Positions 52,365-60,756 of a DNA stretch of 64,000 nt are shown here, piece by piece; the stretch's first letter is position 1, and each line of letters opens with the position of its first letter. Origin of the DNA: Pseudomonas anguilliseptica (GTDB taxonomy: Bacteria > Pseudomonadota > Gammaproteobacteria > Pseudomonadales > Pseudomonadaceae); contig NZ_FNSC01000001.1 of assembly GCF_900105355.1 (NCBI RefSeq), positions 744,001 to 808,000 of the forward strand. Direction: 5' to 3'. The notes under the pieces were generated by a model that did no database searches, was not told the origin of the DNA, and saw only the letters and a program-made list of their open reading frames with translations. A program made the translations under genes and the position numbers.

Positions 52365-53711
52365 TTAGTCGAGGCTGTTCAGCACATCGCCGACGGCGTT
52401 GAACACGGAGTCCAGCTGCTCGGGCGTGGTGTTGAAGGTTGGCCCGAACTGCAGGGTGTCGCCACCGAAGCGCACGTAGAAGCCGGCGTTCCACAGTTTG
52501 ATACCGGCCTCGAACGGGCGGATCACCGGGTCGCCGTCACGCGGGCTGATCTGGATCGCGCCGGCCAGACCACAGTTGCGGATGTCGATAACGTTCTTGC
52601 TGCCTTTGAGGCTGTGCAGCTTCTCTTCAAAGATCGGTGCCAGGGCCGCCGATTGCTCGATCAGGTTGTCGCGCTTGAGCAGCTCCAGGGTCGCCAGGCC
52701 GGCGGCGCAGGCAACCGGGTGGCCCGAGTAGGTGTAGCCGTGGCCGAACTCGACCATATGCTCAGGGATCGCCTGATTCATAAAGGTGTTGTAGATCTCG
52801 CTGCTGGCGATCACCGCACCCAGCGGAATCGCGCCGTTGGTGACCTGCTTGGCGGTGTTCATGATGTCCGGGGTGACGCCAAAGTATTCGGCACCGGTCC
52901 ACTTGCCCATACGTCCGTAGGCGGTGATCACTTCGTCGAAGATCAGCAGAATGTTGTGCTGGGTGCAGATCTCACGCAGGCGCTGCAGGTAGCCGACTGG
53001 CGGCACGATCACGCCGGCGGAACCGGACATCGGCTCGACGATCACTGCCGCGATGTTCGAAGCGTCGTGCAGTTCGATCAGTTTCAGCAGCTCGTTGGCC
53101 AGCTCTACGCCACCGGTTGCCGCCATGCCCTTGGTGAAGGCCAGGTGCGACTGCAGGGTGTGCGGCAGGTGGTCGGCGTCCATCATCTGGCCGAACATCT
53201 TGCGGTTGCCGCCGATGCCGCCCAGCGAGGTGCCGGCGATGTTCACGCCGTGATAACCACGGGCACGACCGATAAATTTGGTTTTGCTCGGCTGGCCTTT
53301 CAAGCGCCAGTAGGCACGGGCCATCTTCACCGAAGTGTCGGCGCACTCGGAGCCGGAGTCGGTGTAGAACACGTGATCGAGGCCGGCCGGCGTCAGCTCG
53401 GTGATTTTCTCGGCCAGCTGATAGGACAGCGGATGGCCGTACTGGAAGCCCGGCGCGTAGTCCAGGGTGCCCAGCTGCTTGGCCACGGCCTCCTGAATTT
53501 CCTTGCGGTTGTGCCCAGCGCCACAGGTCCACAGGCCGGACAGGCTGTCGAACACGCGACGGCCCTTGTCGTCGATAAAGTAGTTGCCGTCGGCACCGAC
53601 GATCAGACGCGGGTCGCGCTTGAAGTTGCGGTTGGCGGAAAACGGCATCCAGTGCGCATCCAGCTTGAGCTGGCTGGCCAGGGACAGGACTTCGGTCTGT
53701 GGCATATTCAT
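52365..53711 (-). CDS. bauA: Beta-alanine:pyruvate (omega-amino acid) aminotransferase BauA
   Basis: Class III PLP aminotransferase converting beta-alanine plus pyruvate to malonic semialdehyde plus alanine. The 448-residue protein has the PLP lysine Lys288 in NTAKQVTNGAIPLGAV, Asp259 in LLIFDEVITAYGRMG and the substrate-side WMPFSANRNFKRDPR. The start is ATG at 53711 with no strong Shine-Dalgarno. Product feeds BauC. The divergent LysR gene bauR lies 148 nt away and presumably activates it in response to beta-alanine. Confidence 0.93.
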   Translation of the reverse strand: MNMPQTEVLSLASQLKLDAHWMPFSANRNFKRDPRLIVGADGNYFIDDKGRRVFDSLSGLWTCGAGHNRKEIQEAVAKQLGTLDYAPGFQYGHPLSYQLAEKITELTPAGLDHVFYTDSGSECADTSVKMARAYWRLKGQPSKTKFIGRARGYHGVNIAGTSLGGIGGNRKMFGQMMDADHLPHTLQSHLAFTKGMAATGGVELANELLKLIELHDASNIAAVIVEPMSGSAGVIVPPVGYLQRLREICTQHNILLIFDEVITAYGRMGKWTGAEYFGVTPDIMNTAKQVTNGAIPLGAVIASSEIYNTFMNQAIPEHMVEFGHGYTYSGHPVACAAGLATLELLKRDNLIEQSAALAPIFEEKLHSLKGSKNVIDIRNCGLAGAIQISPRDGDPVIRPFEAGIKLWNAGFYVRFGGDTLQFGPTFNTTPEQLDSVFNAVGDVLNSLD

Positions 53712-53779
53712 GGTGGCATCGGTGTGGGCGATTGAAGCGGTAAAGTCGAATCTGTTGCCAGCAAAGGTGCCACGGGCTT

Positions 53780-53801
53780 AGAGTCAGGAAAACCAGACTC
53801 T
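53780..53801. promoter_or_regulatory. Candidate BauR operator (dyad)
   Basis: AGAGTC and GACTCT face each other across 10 nt in the bauA-bauR divergent spacer, a spacing and place suitable for a LysR-type binding site. It lies about 69 nt from the bauA start and 59 nt from the bauR start. Confidence 0.45.
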
Positions 53802-53859
53802 TCTTATCTTTAGTTAAGCGCCCACTAAACAAACAGCAGTACACAATGAGCAACCCGCA

Positions 53860-54780
53860 ATGAGCACCCGCCGCCCCGATCCGCTGGCCCAGGTCAGTGA
53901 TTTTGATATCCGCCTGCTCAAGCTGTTTCGCAGCGTGGTGGAGTGCGGCGGTTTTTCCGCCGCGGAAAGCGCCTTGGGCATCGGCCGCTCGGCGATCAGC
54001 CAACAGATGAGCGACCTGGAACAACGCCTCGGCCTGCGCCTGTGCCAACGCGGCCGCGCCGGCTTTGCCCTGACCGAAGAAGGCCGCGAGGTGTACCAGA
54101 GCACCCAGCAGTTGCTGGCAGCGCTGGAGAGCTTTCGCACCGAGGTCAACGGCCTGCACCAGCACCTGCGCGGCGAGCTGAATATCGGCCTGACCGACAA
54201 CCTGGTGACGGTGCCGCATATGCGCATCACCAACGCCCTGGCACACCTGAAGGAACGCGGTCCGGACGTGCATATCCATATCCGCATGACGCCGCCGAGT
54301 GAAGTCGAACAAGGCGTGCTCGACGGCCGCCTGCATATCGGCGCGGTGCCGCAGGCCAGTACGCTGTCCGGGCTGGAATACCAGACGTTGTATGACGAGC
54401 GCTCGCTGCTCTACTGCGCGGTCGGCCATCCGCTGTTCTATGTCGATGATCAGCAGCTGGAAGATGCGCGGCTGAATGCTCAGGAAGCCATCGCCCCGAC
54501 CTTCCGCCTGCCACCGGAGGTGCAGAGCCACTACCAGGCGCTCAACTGCACCGCCAGCGCCTCGGACCGCGAAGGCATGGCCTTTCTGATTCTCACAGGG
54601 CGCTATATCGGCTACCTGCCCGACCACTACGCCCAGGCCTGGGTGCAGCAGGGCCGCCTGCGCGTGCTCAAGCCAGCCAGCCGCTTCTACGACATCAGCC
54701 TGGCCTCGGTGACGCGCAAAGGCCGCCGCCCGCATCTGGTGCTGGAGAGTTTTCTGGAAGCGCTGGCGGTTAGCACTTGA
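53860..54780 (+). CDS. bauR: LysR-family regulator BauR
   Basis: 306 residues. Winged helix-turn-helix DFDIRLLKLFRSVVECGGFS with AAESALGIGRSAISQQMSDLEQRLG, then an effector domain (LNIGLTDNLVTVPHMRITNA). Divergent from bauA, matching BauR as activator of the beta-alanine genes; the inducer is beta-alanine in P. aeruginosa and inferred here. A decayed second copy of its 3' end lies at 55531-55602. Confidence 0.88.
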   Translation: MSTRRPDPLAQVSDFDIRLLKLFRSVVECGGFSAAESALGIGRSAISQQMSDLEQRLGLRLCQRGRAGFALTEEGREVYQSTQQLLAALESFRTEVNGLHQHLRGELNIGLTDNLVTVPHMRITNALAHLKERGPDVHIHIRMTPPSEVEQGVLDGRLHIGAVPQASTLSGLEYQTLYDERSLLYCAVGHPLFYVDDQQLEDARLNAQEAIAPTFRLPPEVQSHYQALNCTASASDREGMAFLILTGRYIGYLPDHYAQAWVQQGRLRVLKPASRFYDISLASVTRKGRRPHLVLESFLEALAVST

Positions 54781-54879
54781 GTTCAACGCCTTAACAACGG
54801 CGCACGTAACCGGATGCTTACAGGAGTGGCTTAGCCACGAAGCCGCATAGATATGCGGAACTACCCGTGGTTCAAACGC

Positions 54880-55386
54880 CTATGGGCCAAAGTGAAACGT
54901 TCTGACGCTGCTAAGCCTAACAATTTCGGACTTCAACTCATCTGGAAAAGGCTCGCAGGGAGTCGTTAGCTTAAGTAGGCGTAGCGCGGCAGCATCCATT
55001 GCAGCATTACCAGAAGACTCAGCGACCTTCATAGTCTGGACACTCCCGTCCGCCACCATCTCGAATGACAGTTTTACTGTGCCACGATGTCCTTTGAGTA
55101 GCATAGGGTAATGGGCATTGGCATCCGTCTCGATCTGGGCACTGCAACGTTTCAGATAGTGTTGAATCTGTGGCCTGAAATCTTGGCCGTCATGTTTCAG
55201 GAGTGGCCTGTTTGCGTACTCGGTACGTTCCTCTGCCAACTCTTTCTCAAGAGCCTGGATCTCAGCACTTAGCTGCGGGTTAAGCGTCGGTGTGTTTTCA
55301 TCGCCATAAGCCATCGTTGGCAGTAACAAATAGGCTGCAACTAGTAACAGGGCACCACCTGTGCCTGGTCGATTGTTTCTTTTCAT
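54880..55386 (-). CDS. Orphan TonB/TolA C-terminal-domain protein, probably exported
   Basis: 168 residues from ATG 55386 (MKRNNRPGTGGALLLVAAYL), preceded by GGGAATGG; an upstream in-frame extension is possible but unsupported. A hydrophobic signal or anchor ends in PTMAYGDE, then a short coiled coil (QLSAEIQALEKELAEERTEY), then a TonB_C-like domain (GTVKLSFEMVADGSVQTMKVAE, AAALRLLKLTTPC). It lacks the Pro-rich spacer and ExbBD partners of true TonB. Visibly less GC-rich than its neighbours and lying between bauR and a broken bauR tail, it looks like an acquired gene. Function unknown. Confidence 0.75.
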   Translation of the reverse strand: MKRNNRPGTGGALLLVAAYLLLPTMAYGDENTPTLNPQLSAEIQALEKELAEERTEYANRPLLKHDGQDFRPQIQHYLKRCSAQIETDANAHYPMLLKGHRGTVKLSFEMVADGSVQTMKVAESSGNAAMDAAALRLLKLTTPCEPFPDELKSEIVRLSSVRTFHFGP

Positions 55387-55530
55387 ATCCATTCCCGAAA
55401 CGGCCATAACAGACACTGCGCGCCTTAAATTCCGATCCACGCCGATGTTATGCAAGCGACCCAGGCCAGACTCGAATGTTCGCGCATACTAGCGCAACAA
55501 CGCTCCGAAATGATCGAGCCTGGCGGTTAT

Positions 55531-55602
55531 CGACATCAGCCTAGCCTCAGTCACCCGCACTTGGTGCTGGAGAGTTTTCTTGAGGCGCTGGCCGAGGGTT
55601 GA
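55531..55602 (+). pseudogene. Decayed duplicate of the bauR 3' end
   Basis: GACATCAGCCTAGCCTCAGT and GGTGCTGGAGAGTTTTCTTG closely match the last codons of bauR (encoding DISLASVT and LVLESFLEALA), ending in its own TGA after GCCGAGGGT. About 16 nt present in bauR are missing between the two blocks, breaking the frame. No more of the gene is present upstream. Remaining sequence of the 396-nt gap (55387-55782) shows no other gene. Confidence 0.8.
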
Positions 55603-55782
55603 AGCGCAGCGCATTGAGTCACGACACAACCCGCTTTCACGCGCCGTTTTTCGCACAAAGACGGTGCACAACGCCCGACAAATGGCGCTTAGCCAGCTTT
55701 TTCTGCCCCTTGCGCTTGTCACCTCGGCAGCGCTGGGGTATCAGTGCAGTCGTCCGAAAACCTGACCACTGCGGAACCGCCC

Positions 55783-56454
55783 ATGACTGTTGAAGTACTT
55801 GCGCACCGAGCCGATCCGAACAACAAACCTGCCGGCCGGATTCGGCAGAAAAACGAAGAGGCGATCATCAAGGCCGCCGAGGAAGAGTTCGCCCGCCACG
55901 GCTTCAAAGGCACCAGTATGAACACCATCGCGCAGAACGTTGGTCTGCCGAAGGCCAATCTGCACTACTACTTCAGCAACAAGCTGGGGCTGTATCAGGC
56001 GGTATTGGTGAACATCCTTGAGCTGTGGGACAACACCTTCAACACCCTGAGCGTGGACGATGATCCCGCCATCGCGCTGGCCGGCTATATCCGCGCCAAG
56101 ATGGAATTCTCCCGCCGCCACCCGAAAGCCTCACGTATCTACGCCATGGAAGTGATCAGCGGTGGCGAGCACCTCTCGCAGATGCTCAATCAGGATTACC
56201 AGACCTGGTTCCGTGGCCGCGCCGCGGTGTTCGAAGCCTGGAGCGCCGCCGACAAGATGGATCCGGTGGACCCGGTGCATCTGATATTCCTGCTGTGGGG
56301 CAGCACCCAGCATTACGCCGACTTTGCTTCGCAGATCTGCCGCGTCACCGGTCGCTCGCGCCTGGTCAAGGCCGACTATGAAGAAGCCGGCGACCAACTG
56401 ATTGCCATCATCCTCAAAGGCTGCGGCCTGACCCCGCCAGCCAAAGACGCCTGA
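55783..56454 (+). CDS. RutR-like TetR-family regulator
   Basis: 223 residues starting MTVEVLAHRADPNNKPAGRI. N-terminal TetR helix-turn-helix (IIKAAEEEFARHGFKGTSMN then TIAQNVGLPKANLHYYFSNK) and a YcdC/RutR-type C-terminal domain (RRHPKASRIYAMEVISGGEH). RutR senses uracil in E. coli and governs pyrimidine use; ligand here not known. The next gene starts 1 nt inside its stop (TGATG). Context of a nucleoside/nucleobase importer and beta-alanine genes fits pyrimidine or purine catabolic control. Confidence 0.85.
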   Translation: MTVEVLAHRADPNNKPAGRIRQKNEEAIIKAAEEEFARHGFKGTSMNTIAQNVGLPKANLHYYFSNKLGLYQAVLVNILELWDNTFNTLSVDDDPAIALAGYIRAKMEFSRRHPKASRIYAMEVISGGEHLSQMLNQDYQTWFRGRAAVFEAWSAADKMDPVDPVHLIFLLWGSTQHYADFASQICRVTGRSRLVKADYEEAGDQLIAIILKGCGLTPPAKDA

Positions 56455-57038
56455 TGCCCTTTACCCTGCTCGGCCCTTGCGACTACCGCGAGGAGATTCG
56501 CAAAAGCCGCTTTATCGCCCTCGCCACGCCGGTTACCAGCGCGGCCGAGGCGCAGGCGTTTATCACCGCGCACAGCGACGCCAGCGCCAGCCATAACTGC
56601 TGGGCCTGGAAGGTGGGCCAACAGTACCGTTCCAGCGACGATGGCGAGCCAGGCGGCACCGCAGGCCGGCCGATCCTCGCCGCCATCGACGCCCAGGAGA
56701 TGGACCAGGTCGCAGTGCTGGTGATCCGTTTCTACGGTGGTATCCAGCTCGGCACCGGTGGCCTGGCCCGCGCCTACGGCGGCAGCGCCAACAAATGCCT
56801 GCAAGCCGCTCCTCGCCGCGAGCTGGTTGCCCGTGAGTCTTATCGCTGCCATTGCCTGTTTGCCGAACTGCCCCTGCTCAAAGCGCGCCTGGCGGAGCTG
56901 GACTGCCTGCTGGAGCACGAAACCTACGACGCCACCGGGGCCGAACTGCAGCTTGCCCTCCCCGCGCTACGGGTTGCTGAGCTGCAACGGCTGATGGCGG
57001 ATATCAGCCGTGGGCGAATTGCGCTGCAGGCGCTGTAG
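56454..57038 (+). CDS. yigZ: IMPACT-family protein YigZ
   Basis: 194 residues. IRKSRFIALATPVTSAAEA, ASHNCWAWKVG, DDGEPGGTAGRPILAAI and VVIRFYGG-like VLVIRFYGGIQLGTGGLARAYG form the UPF0029/IMPACT domain; the C-terminal part is a ferredoxin-like DUF1949 domain. Possibly modulates translation or acts on peptides; role in bacteria unclear. Translationally coupled to the TetR gene, which may be incidental. Confidence 0.92.
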   Translation: MPFTLLGPCDYREEIRKSRFIALATPVTSAAEAQAFITAHSDASASHNCWAWKVGQQYRSSDDGEPGGTAGRPILAAIDAQEMDQVAVLVIRFYGGIQLGTGGLARAYGGSANKCLQAAPRRELVARESYRCHCLFAELPLLKARLAELDCLLEHETYDATGAELQLALPALRVAELQRLMADISRGRIALQAL

Positions 57039-57091
57039 ATGCACTAGGCTTCTGCATTGTGGCTGTGAGCCTGCAGATAACTTCACCAATT

Positions 57092-57182
57092 ATCGTGGGC
57101 AAGTCCGCTCCTACAGGGAATCGAGGCGTAACAGTGATGACAAGGCACTGCGCGCTTTTGTAGGAGCGGGCTTGCCCGCGAT
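57092..57182. repeat. BIME copy A: paired inverted REPs upstream of the RAYT gene
   Basis: A REP (ATCGTGGGCAAGTCCGCTCC) and an opposite REP (GTAGGAGCGGGCTTGCCCGC) flank a 43-nt spacer containing ATCGAGGCGTAACAGTGATG. The whole 91-nt unit recurs in direct orientation at 57695-57785. The first REP is slightly decayed (GTGGGC, GTCCGC). Confidence 0.9.
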
Positions 57183-57213
57183 CAATATCAAGTACACCAC
57201 TAGAGGCAATGGA

Positions 57214-57672
57214 ATGCCTGCAAAGCCCCATGGCTGCAACCTGCGGCGCGCCCGCTATTCAGAGCCGGAACGTCTTTACCTGCTAACCACCACCCTGTTG
57301 CATCGCCGCCCACTATTCAACGACTTCACCCTAGCCCGCTTGCTGATCAGAGAATTGCGTGCAGCCCATGAGCAACAACAGGTTGCGTCTCTGGCCTGGG
57401 TGGTAATGCCCGACCACCTGCACTGGCTTGTTCAACTGCAAGCAGGCTCGCTGGATGAACTGATGCGCCATATCAAAAGCAACAGCGCACGGCAGATCAA
57501 TCAGCACCTTGGTACACAGGGCCCAATTTGGCAGCCGGGTTACCACGACCGCGCGCTGCGCCAGGATGAAGACCTGCAATCAGCGGCTCGCTATATCATC
57601 GCCAATCCACTGCGGGCTGGCTTGGTAAAGCGCATTGGCGATTACCCGCTATGGGATGCGGTGTGGTTGTAG
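57214..57672 (+). CDS. REP-associated tyrosine transposase (RAYT)
   Basis: 152 residues, IS200/IS605-like Y1 HUH nuclease domesticated with REPs. HUH motif in VVMPDHLHWLV (His68, His70); catalytic Tyr127 in ARYIIANPLRAGLVKRIGDY; GPIWQPGYHDRALR is the RAYT block. The ATG at 57214 lies just after BIME copy A and the gene ends 22 nt before copy B, forming a REPtron. RAYTs cut REP hairpins at the base-unpaired GTAG. The frame is intact. Confidence 0.93.
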   Translation: MPAKPHGCNLRRARYSEPERLYLLTTTLLHRRPLFNDFTLARLLIRELRAAHEQQQVASLAWVVMPDHLHWLVQLQAGSLDELMRHIKSNSARQINQHLGTQGPIWQPGYHDRALRQDEDLQSAARYIIANPLRAGLVKRIGDYPLWDAVWL

Positions 57673-57694
57673 ACCTACGTAGTCCTCAGGATGT

Positions 57695-57785
57695 ATCGCG
57701 GGCAAGCCCGCTCCTACAGGGGATCGAGGCGTAACAGTGATGACAAGGAGCTGCGCGCTTTTGTAGGAGCGGGCTTGCCCGCGAT
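57695..57785. repeat. BIME copy B: paired inverted REPs downstream of the RAYT gene
   Basis: ATCGCGGGCAAGCCCGCTCC and GTAGGAGCGGGCTTGCCCGC around a spacer nearly identical to that in copy A (57092-57182). Both REPs here are canonical, with perfectly complementary stems. Confidence 0.92.
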
Positions 57786-57814
57786 GCGCCAAAACGCACC
57801 GACCATCAAGACCA

Positions 57815-57831
57815 TGCACCACGCTGGGGCC
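57815..57831. promoter_or_regulatory. NtrC-like activator dyad upstream of the importer operon
   Basis: TGCACC-ACGCT-GGGGCC matches the NtrC consensus TGCACC-N5-GGTGCA at 10 of 12 positions. It lies 64 nt upstream of the sigma-54 promoter at 57895, a normal distance for an enhancer site. Confidence 0.45.
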
Positions 57832-57894
57832 TCCACCAGGCAGGCGGTAGTGATGGACCTTACGCGGGCGCTGTACAGCGGCTTTTCTGACTCA

Positions 57895-57911
57895 CTGGCC
57901 AGCTTTTTGCT
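57895..57911 (+). promoter_or_regulatory. Sigma-54 promoter of the importer operon
   Basis: CTGGCCAGCTTTTTGCT: GG (-24) and GC (-12) separated by exactly 10 nt, flanked as in the consensus YTGGCACG-N4-TTGCW. Start of transcription expected near 57922, leaving a ~26-nt leader before the ATPase ATG. The same GG-N10-GC core occurs upstream of the binding-protein gene (61890-61906). Confidence 0.7.
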
Positions 57912-57947
57912 TTAGCCAGGCCAGTTGTCATTCCCGAGCCACTGCCC

Positions 57948-59522
57948 ATGTCCAGTTCCCCCTCTGTTCCACGCTTGCAACTGAGCGGTATCAGCAAGCG
58001 CTACCCCGGCTGCCTGGCCAATGACCGTATCGATTTGAACATTGCGCCAGGGGAAATCCATGCGCTGCTCGGCGAGAACGGTGCCGGCAAAAGCACCCTG
58101 ATGAAGATCATCTACGGCGTCACCCAGCCCGATAGCGGTGAGATTCGCTGGCAGGGCGAGGCCCTGAAAATGCGTGACCCAGCCATGGCGCGCAGCCTTG
58201 GCGTAGGCATGGTGTTTCAGCACTTCTCGCTGTTCGAGACCTTGAGCGTGGCGGAGAACATCGCCCTGGCCATGGGCGCAGCGGCCGGCACACCGAAACA
58301 GCTGGAGCCGAAGATTCGCGAAGTCTCGCAGCGTTATGGCATGGCCCTGGAACCGGGCCGGCTGGTGCACAGCCTGTCCATCGGTGAACGGCAGCGGGTG
58401 GAGATCGTCCGTTGCCTGATGCAGGACATCAAACTGCTGATTCTTGATGAACCGACCTCGGTACTGACCCCGCAGGAGGCCGACGAGTTGTTCGTTACCC
58501 TGCGCCGTCTGGCGGCCGAGGGCTGCAGCATTCTGTTCATCAGCCACAAGCTCGGCGAAGTGCGTGCCCTGTGCCAGAGCGCCACGGTGCTGCGCGGCGG
58601 CAAGGTATCGGGGCATTGCATACCGGCCGAATGCAGCGATCTGCAGCTGGCGCGGCTGATGGTCGGCGACGCTGAAGGCCTGGAAAGCAGCTACCCGAAA
58701 GCTGACGGAGGCCTGCCGCGCCTGCGCGTGGATGATCTCAGCTGGCACAACGCCGACCCGTTCGGCTGCACCCTCAGCCAGATCCGCCTGGAGGTGCGCA
58801 GCGGCGAGATCGTTGGCATCGCCGGAGTCGCCGGCAATGGTCAGGACGAGCTGCTGGCCCTGCTCAGTGGCGAAACCCGCCTGCCGCGCAGCGAGCGTGA
58901 ACGCATCAGCCTGGACACTCAACCCATCGCCGACCTGTACCCGGATGCGCGGCGCAAGCTGGGCCTGGCCTTTGTTCCGGCCGAACGCCTGGGGCACGGC
59001 GCGGTGCCGGATATGAGCCTGAGTGATAACGCCCTGCTCACCGCTTTCCAGCAAGGTTTAGTCAGCAAAGGGCTGGTTCAGCGCGGCAAGGTGCGAGCCC
59101 TGGCCGATGAGATTATCCAGCGCTTTGCGGTAAAGACGCCGGATGCCGATGCGCCCGCGCGCAGCCTGTCCGGCGGCAACCTGCAGAAATTTATCCTCGG
59201 CCGCGAAATCCTGCAGAACCCGAAACTGCTGGTGGCCGCGCACCCAACCTGGGGCGTGGACGTCGGCGCGGCGGCGGCGATTCATCGCGCGCTGATTGCC
59301 CTGCGCGATGCCGGCGCGGCGATTCTGGTGATCTCCGAAGACCTCGACGAGCTGTTCCAGATCAGCGACCGCATTGGCGCGCTGTGCAGCGGCAAGCTCT
59401 CGCCCCTGGCCGCCACCGCAGACACCGAAGCCGTTGAAGTCGGCCGCTGGATGGCTGGTGAATTCGCCCCGCGTCCCCCTATCACAAGCACGCCGGCAGC
59501 CGCTGCTGCCAGCCTGAGCTGA
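57948..59522 (+). CDS. BMP-type nucleoside/nucleobase ABC importer, dual ATPase
   Basis: 524 residues, two ABC domains. First: Walker A GENGAGKS (about 42-49), signature LSIGERQR, Walker B LLILDEPT. Second: degenerate Walker A (GVAGNGQDELL), signature LSGGNLQKF and AAHPT in place of DEPT, so one hydrolytic site is expected. This arrangement with two separate permeases and a BMP binding protein is the YufNOPQ/NupA-like family for nucleosides or purine bases. Sigma-54 promoter and an NtrC-like site lie upstream. Followed 12 nt later by the first permease. Confidence 0.9.
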   Translation: MSSSPSVPRLQLSGISKRYPGCLANDRIDLNIAPGEIHALLGENGAGKSTLMKIIYGVTQPDSGEIRWQGEALKMRDPAMARSLGVGMVFQHFSLFETLSVAENIALAMGAAAGTPKQLEPKIREVSQRYGMALEPGRLVHSLSIGERQRVEIVRCLMQDIKLLILDEPTSVLTPQEADELFVTLRRLAAEGCSILFISHKLGEVRALCQSATVLRGGKVSGHCIPAECSDLQLARLMVGDAEGLESSYPKADGGLPRLRVDDLSWHNADPFGCTLSQIRLEVRSGEIVGIAGVAGNGQDELLALLSGETRLPRSERERISLDTQPIADLYPDARRKLGLAFVPAERLGHGAVPDMSLSDNALLTAFQQGLVSKGLVQRGKVRALADEIIQRFAVKTPDADAPARSLSGGNLQKFILGREILQNPKLLVAAHPTWGVDVGAAAAIHRALIALRDAGAAILVISEDLDELFQISDRIGALCSGKLSPLAATADTEAVEVGRWMAGEFAPRPPITSTPAAAAASLS

Positions 59523-59533
59523 CGGAGTTTTCC

Positions 59534-60631
59534 ATGCTGTTATCCCTCGAACCGCGCGGCCAGCAATCGCGCGCCATGCTCTGGCTATCGCCGCTGCTCG
59601 CCGCGGTGCTGACTCTTTGCAGCGGCGCACTGTTGTTCGCCCTGCTCGGCCACGACCCGCTGGACACCCTGCACACCCTGCTGATTGCGCCACTGGCCGA
59701 CTGGTATGGCGTCTCCGAACTGCTGGTCAAGGCGCTGCCGATTCTGCTCTGTGCACTTGGCCTGGCCGTGGCCTATCAGGCGCGCATCTGGAATATCGGC
59801 GCAGAAGGTCAACTGCTGCTCGGCGCGCTGGCCGGCAGCGCCATGGCGATCCAGATCATCGACTGGGACAGCCGCTGGGCGCTGGTCTGGGTGGTACTCG
59901 CCAGCGTGGCAGCGGGTGCAGCCTGGGGCGGCCTCACCGCCTGGTTGCGCACGCAGTTCAATGCCAACGAAATCCTTACCAGCATCATGCTCAACTACAT
60001 CGCGCTGAACCTGCTGCTGTTCTTCGTGCATGGCCCATTGAAAGATCCGGCCGGCTTCAACTTCCCCGAGTCGGCAATGTTCGGCGATGCCAGCCGCCTG
60101 CCGCTGGTGAGTGAAGACGGGCGCCTGCACGCTGGCCTGTACTTCGCCCTGCTGGCCCTGGTGGCAGTGTGGGTGCTGCTGCACAAAAGCTTTCTGGGTT
60201 TTCAGATCAAGGTGCTCGGCCTCGACCGCCGCGCCGCCGGTTTTGTCGGTTTTCGCGAAAAACGCCTGGTGTGGTTTGCCCTGCTGGTCAGCGGCGGCCT
60301 GGCCGGGCTGGCGGGTGTGGGGGAAGTGGCCGGGCCGATTGGCCAACTGGTGCCGCAGGTATCGCCGGGCTACGGCTACGCGGCGATCACCGTGGCCTTT
60401 CTCGGCCGCCTGAATCCGCTCGGGATTGTCTTCGCCAGCCTGTTGATGGCCCTGCTCTACCTGGGCGGCGAGAACGCGCAGATGACCATGAACCTGCCCC
60501 AGGCGATCACCCAGCTGTTCCAGGGAATGATGCTGTTCTTCCTGCTCGCCTGCGACGTGCTGATTCTTTATCGGCCACGGCTGAAGCTGAAGTGGGCACA
60601 GCGCGAAAGGCTCACCGAGGCGACCACCTAA
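59534..60631 (+). CDS. ABC importer permease 1 (BMP-type)
   Basis: 365 residues with about nine hydrophobic helices of the BPD_transp_2 family. Conserved: LGLAVAYQARIWNIGAEGQL, FNANEILTSIMLNYIALNL and AFLGRLNPLGIVFASLLMAL. Probable partner of the ATPase and of permease 2. A 126-nt gap containing an inverted repeat (60634-60697) follows. Confidence 0.9.
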   Translation: MLLSLEPRGQQSRAMLWLSPLLAAVLTLCSGALLFALLGHDPLDTLHTLLIAPLADWYGVSELLVKALPILLCALGLAVAYQARIWNIGAEGQLLLGALAGSAMAIQIIDWDSRWALVWVVLASVAAGAAWGGLTAWLRTQFNANEILTSIMLNYIALNLLLFFVHGPLKDPAGFNFPESAMFGDASRLPLVSEDGRLHAGLYFALLALVAVWVLLHKSFLGFQIKVLGLDRRAAGFVGFREKRLVWFALLVSGGLAGLAGVGEVAGPIGQLVPQVSPGYGYAAITVAFLGRLNPLGIVFASLLMALLYLGGENAQMTMNLPQAITQLFQGMMLFFLLACDVLILYRPRLKLKWAQRERLTEATT

Positions 60632-60633
60632 CC

Positions 60634-60697
60634 GTGGGATGGGCTTTAGCCGCGACGATTTCAAGCGAAGCACTGTCGCGGCTAAAGCCCATCCCAC
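60634..60697. repeat. Perfect 23-bp inverted repeat between the permease genes
   Basis: Arms at 60634-60656 and 60675-60697, each containing GGGCTTTAGCCGCGAC or its complement, around an 18-nt loop. The core TTTAGCCGCGA also appears at 61701-61774 and 63064-63119. An extragenic palindrome inside an operon that may set differential stability of the two permease messages. Confidence 0.85.
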
Positions 60698-60756
60698 AAC
60701 CCGTATCGACATCACCTTTTCACCTGCACATTTAGCACGCGCCTGAGGCTGCAAAT

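Noticed and set aside
50748..53735. A 995-codon open frame on the plus strand opposite bauC and bauA
   Set aside because: It is an antisense shadow produced by high-GC codon bias in two real minus-strand genes. It has no domain logic, crosses the bauA-bauC gap, and has no ribosome site.
55681..55710. TTAGCCAGCTTTTTC before the TetR gene as a third sigma-54 promoter
   Set aside because: It shares the CAGCTTTTT run but lacks GG at -24 and GC at the required 10-nt distance.
55744..55782. Longer N-terminus for the RutR-like regulator
   Set aside because: The extra 13 residues lack homology and the ATG at 55783 gives the expected family length.
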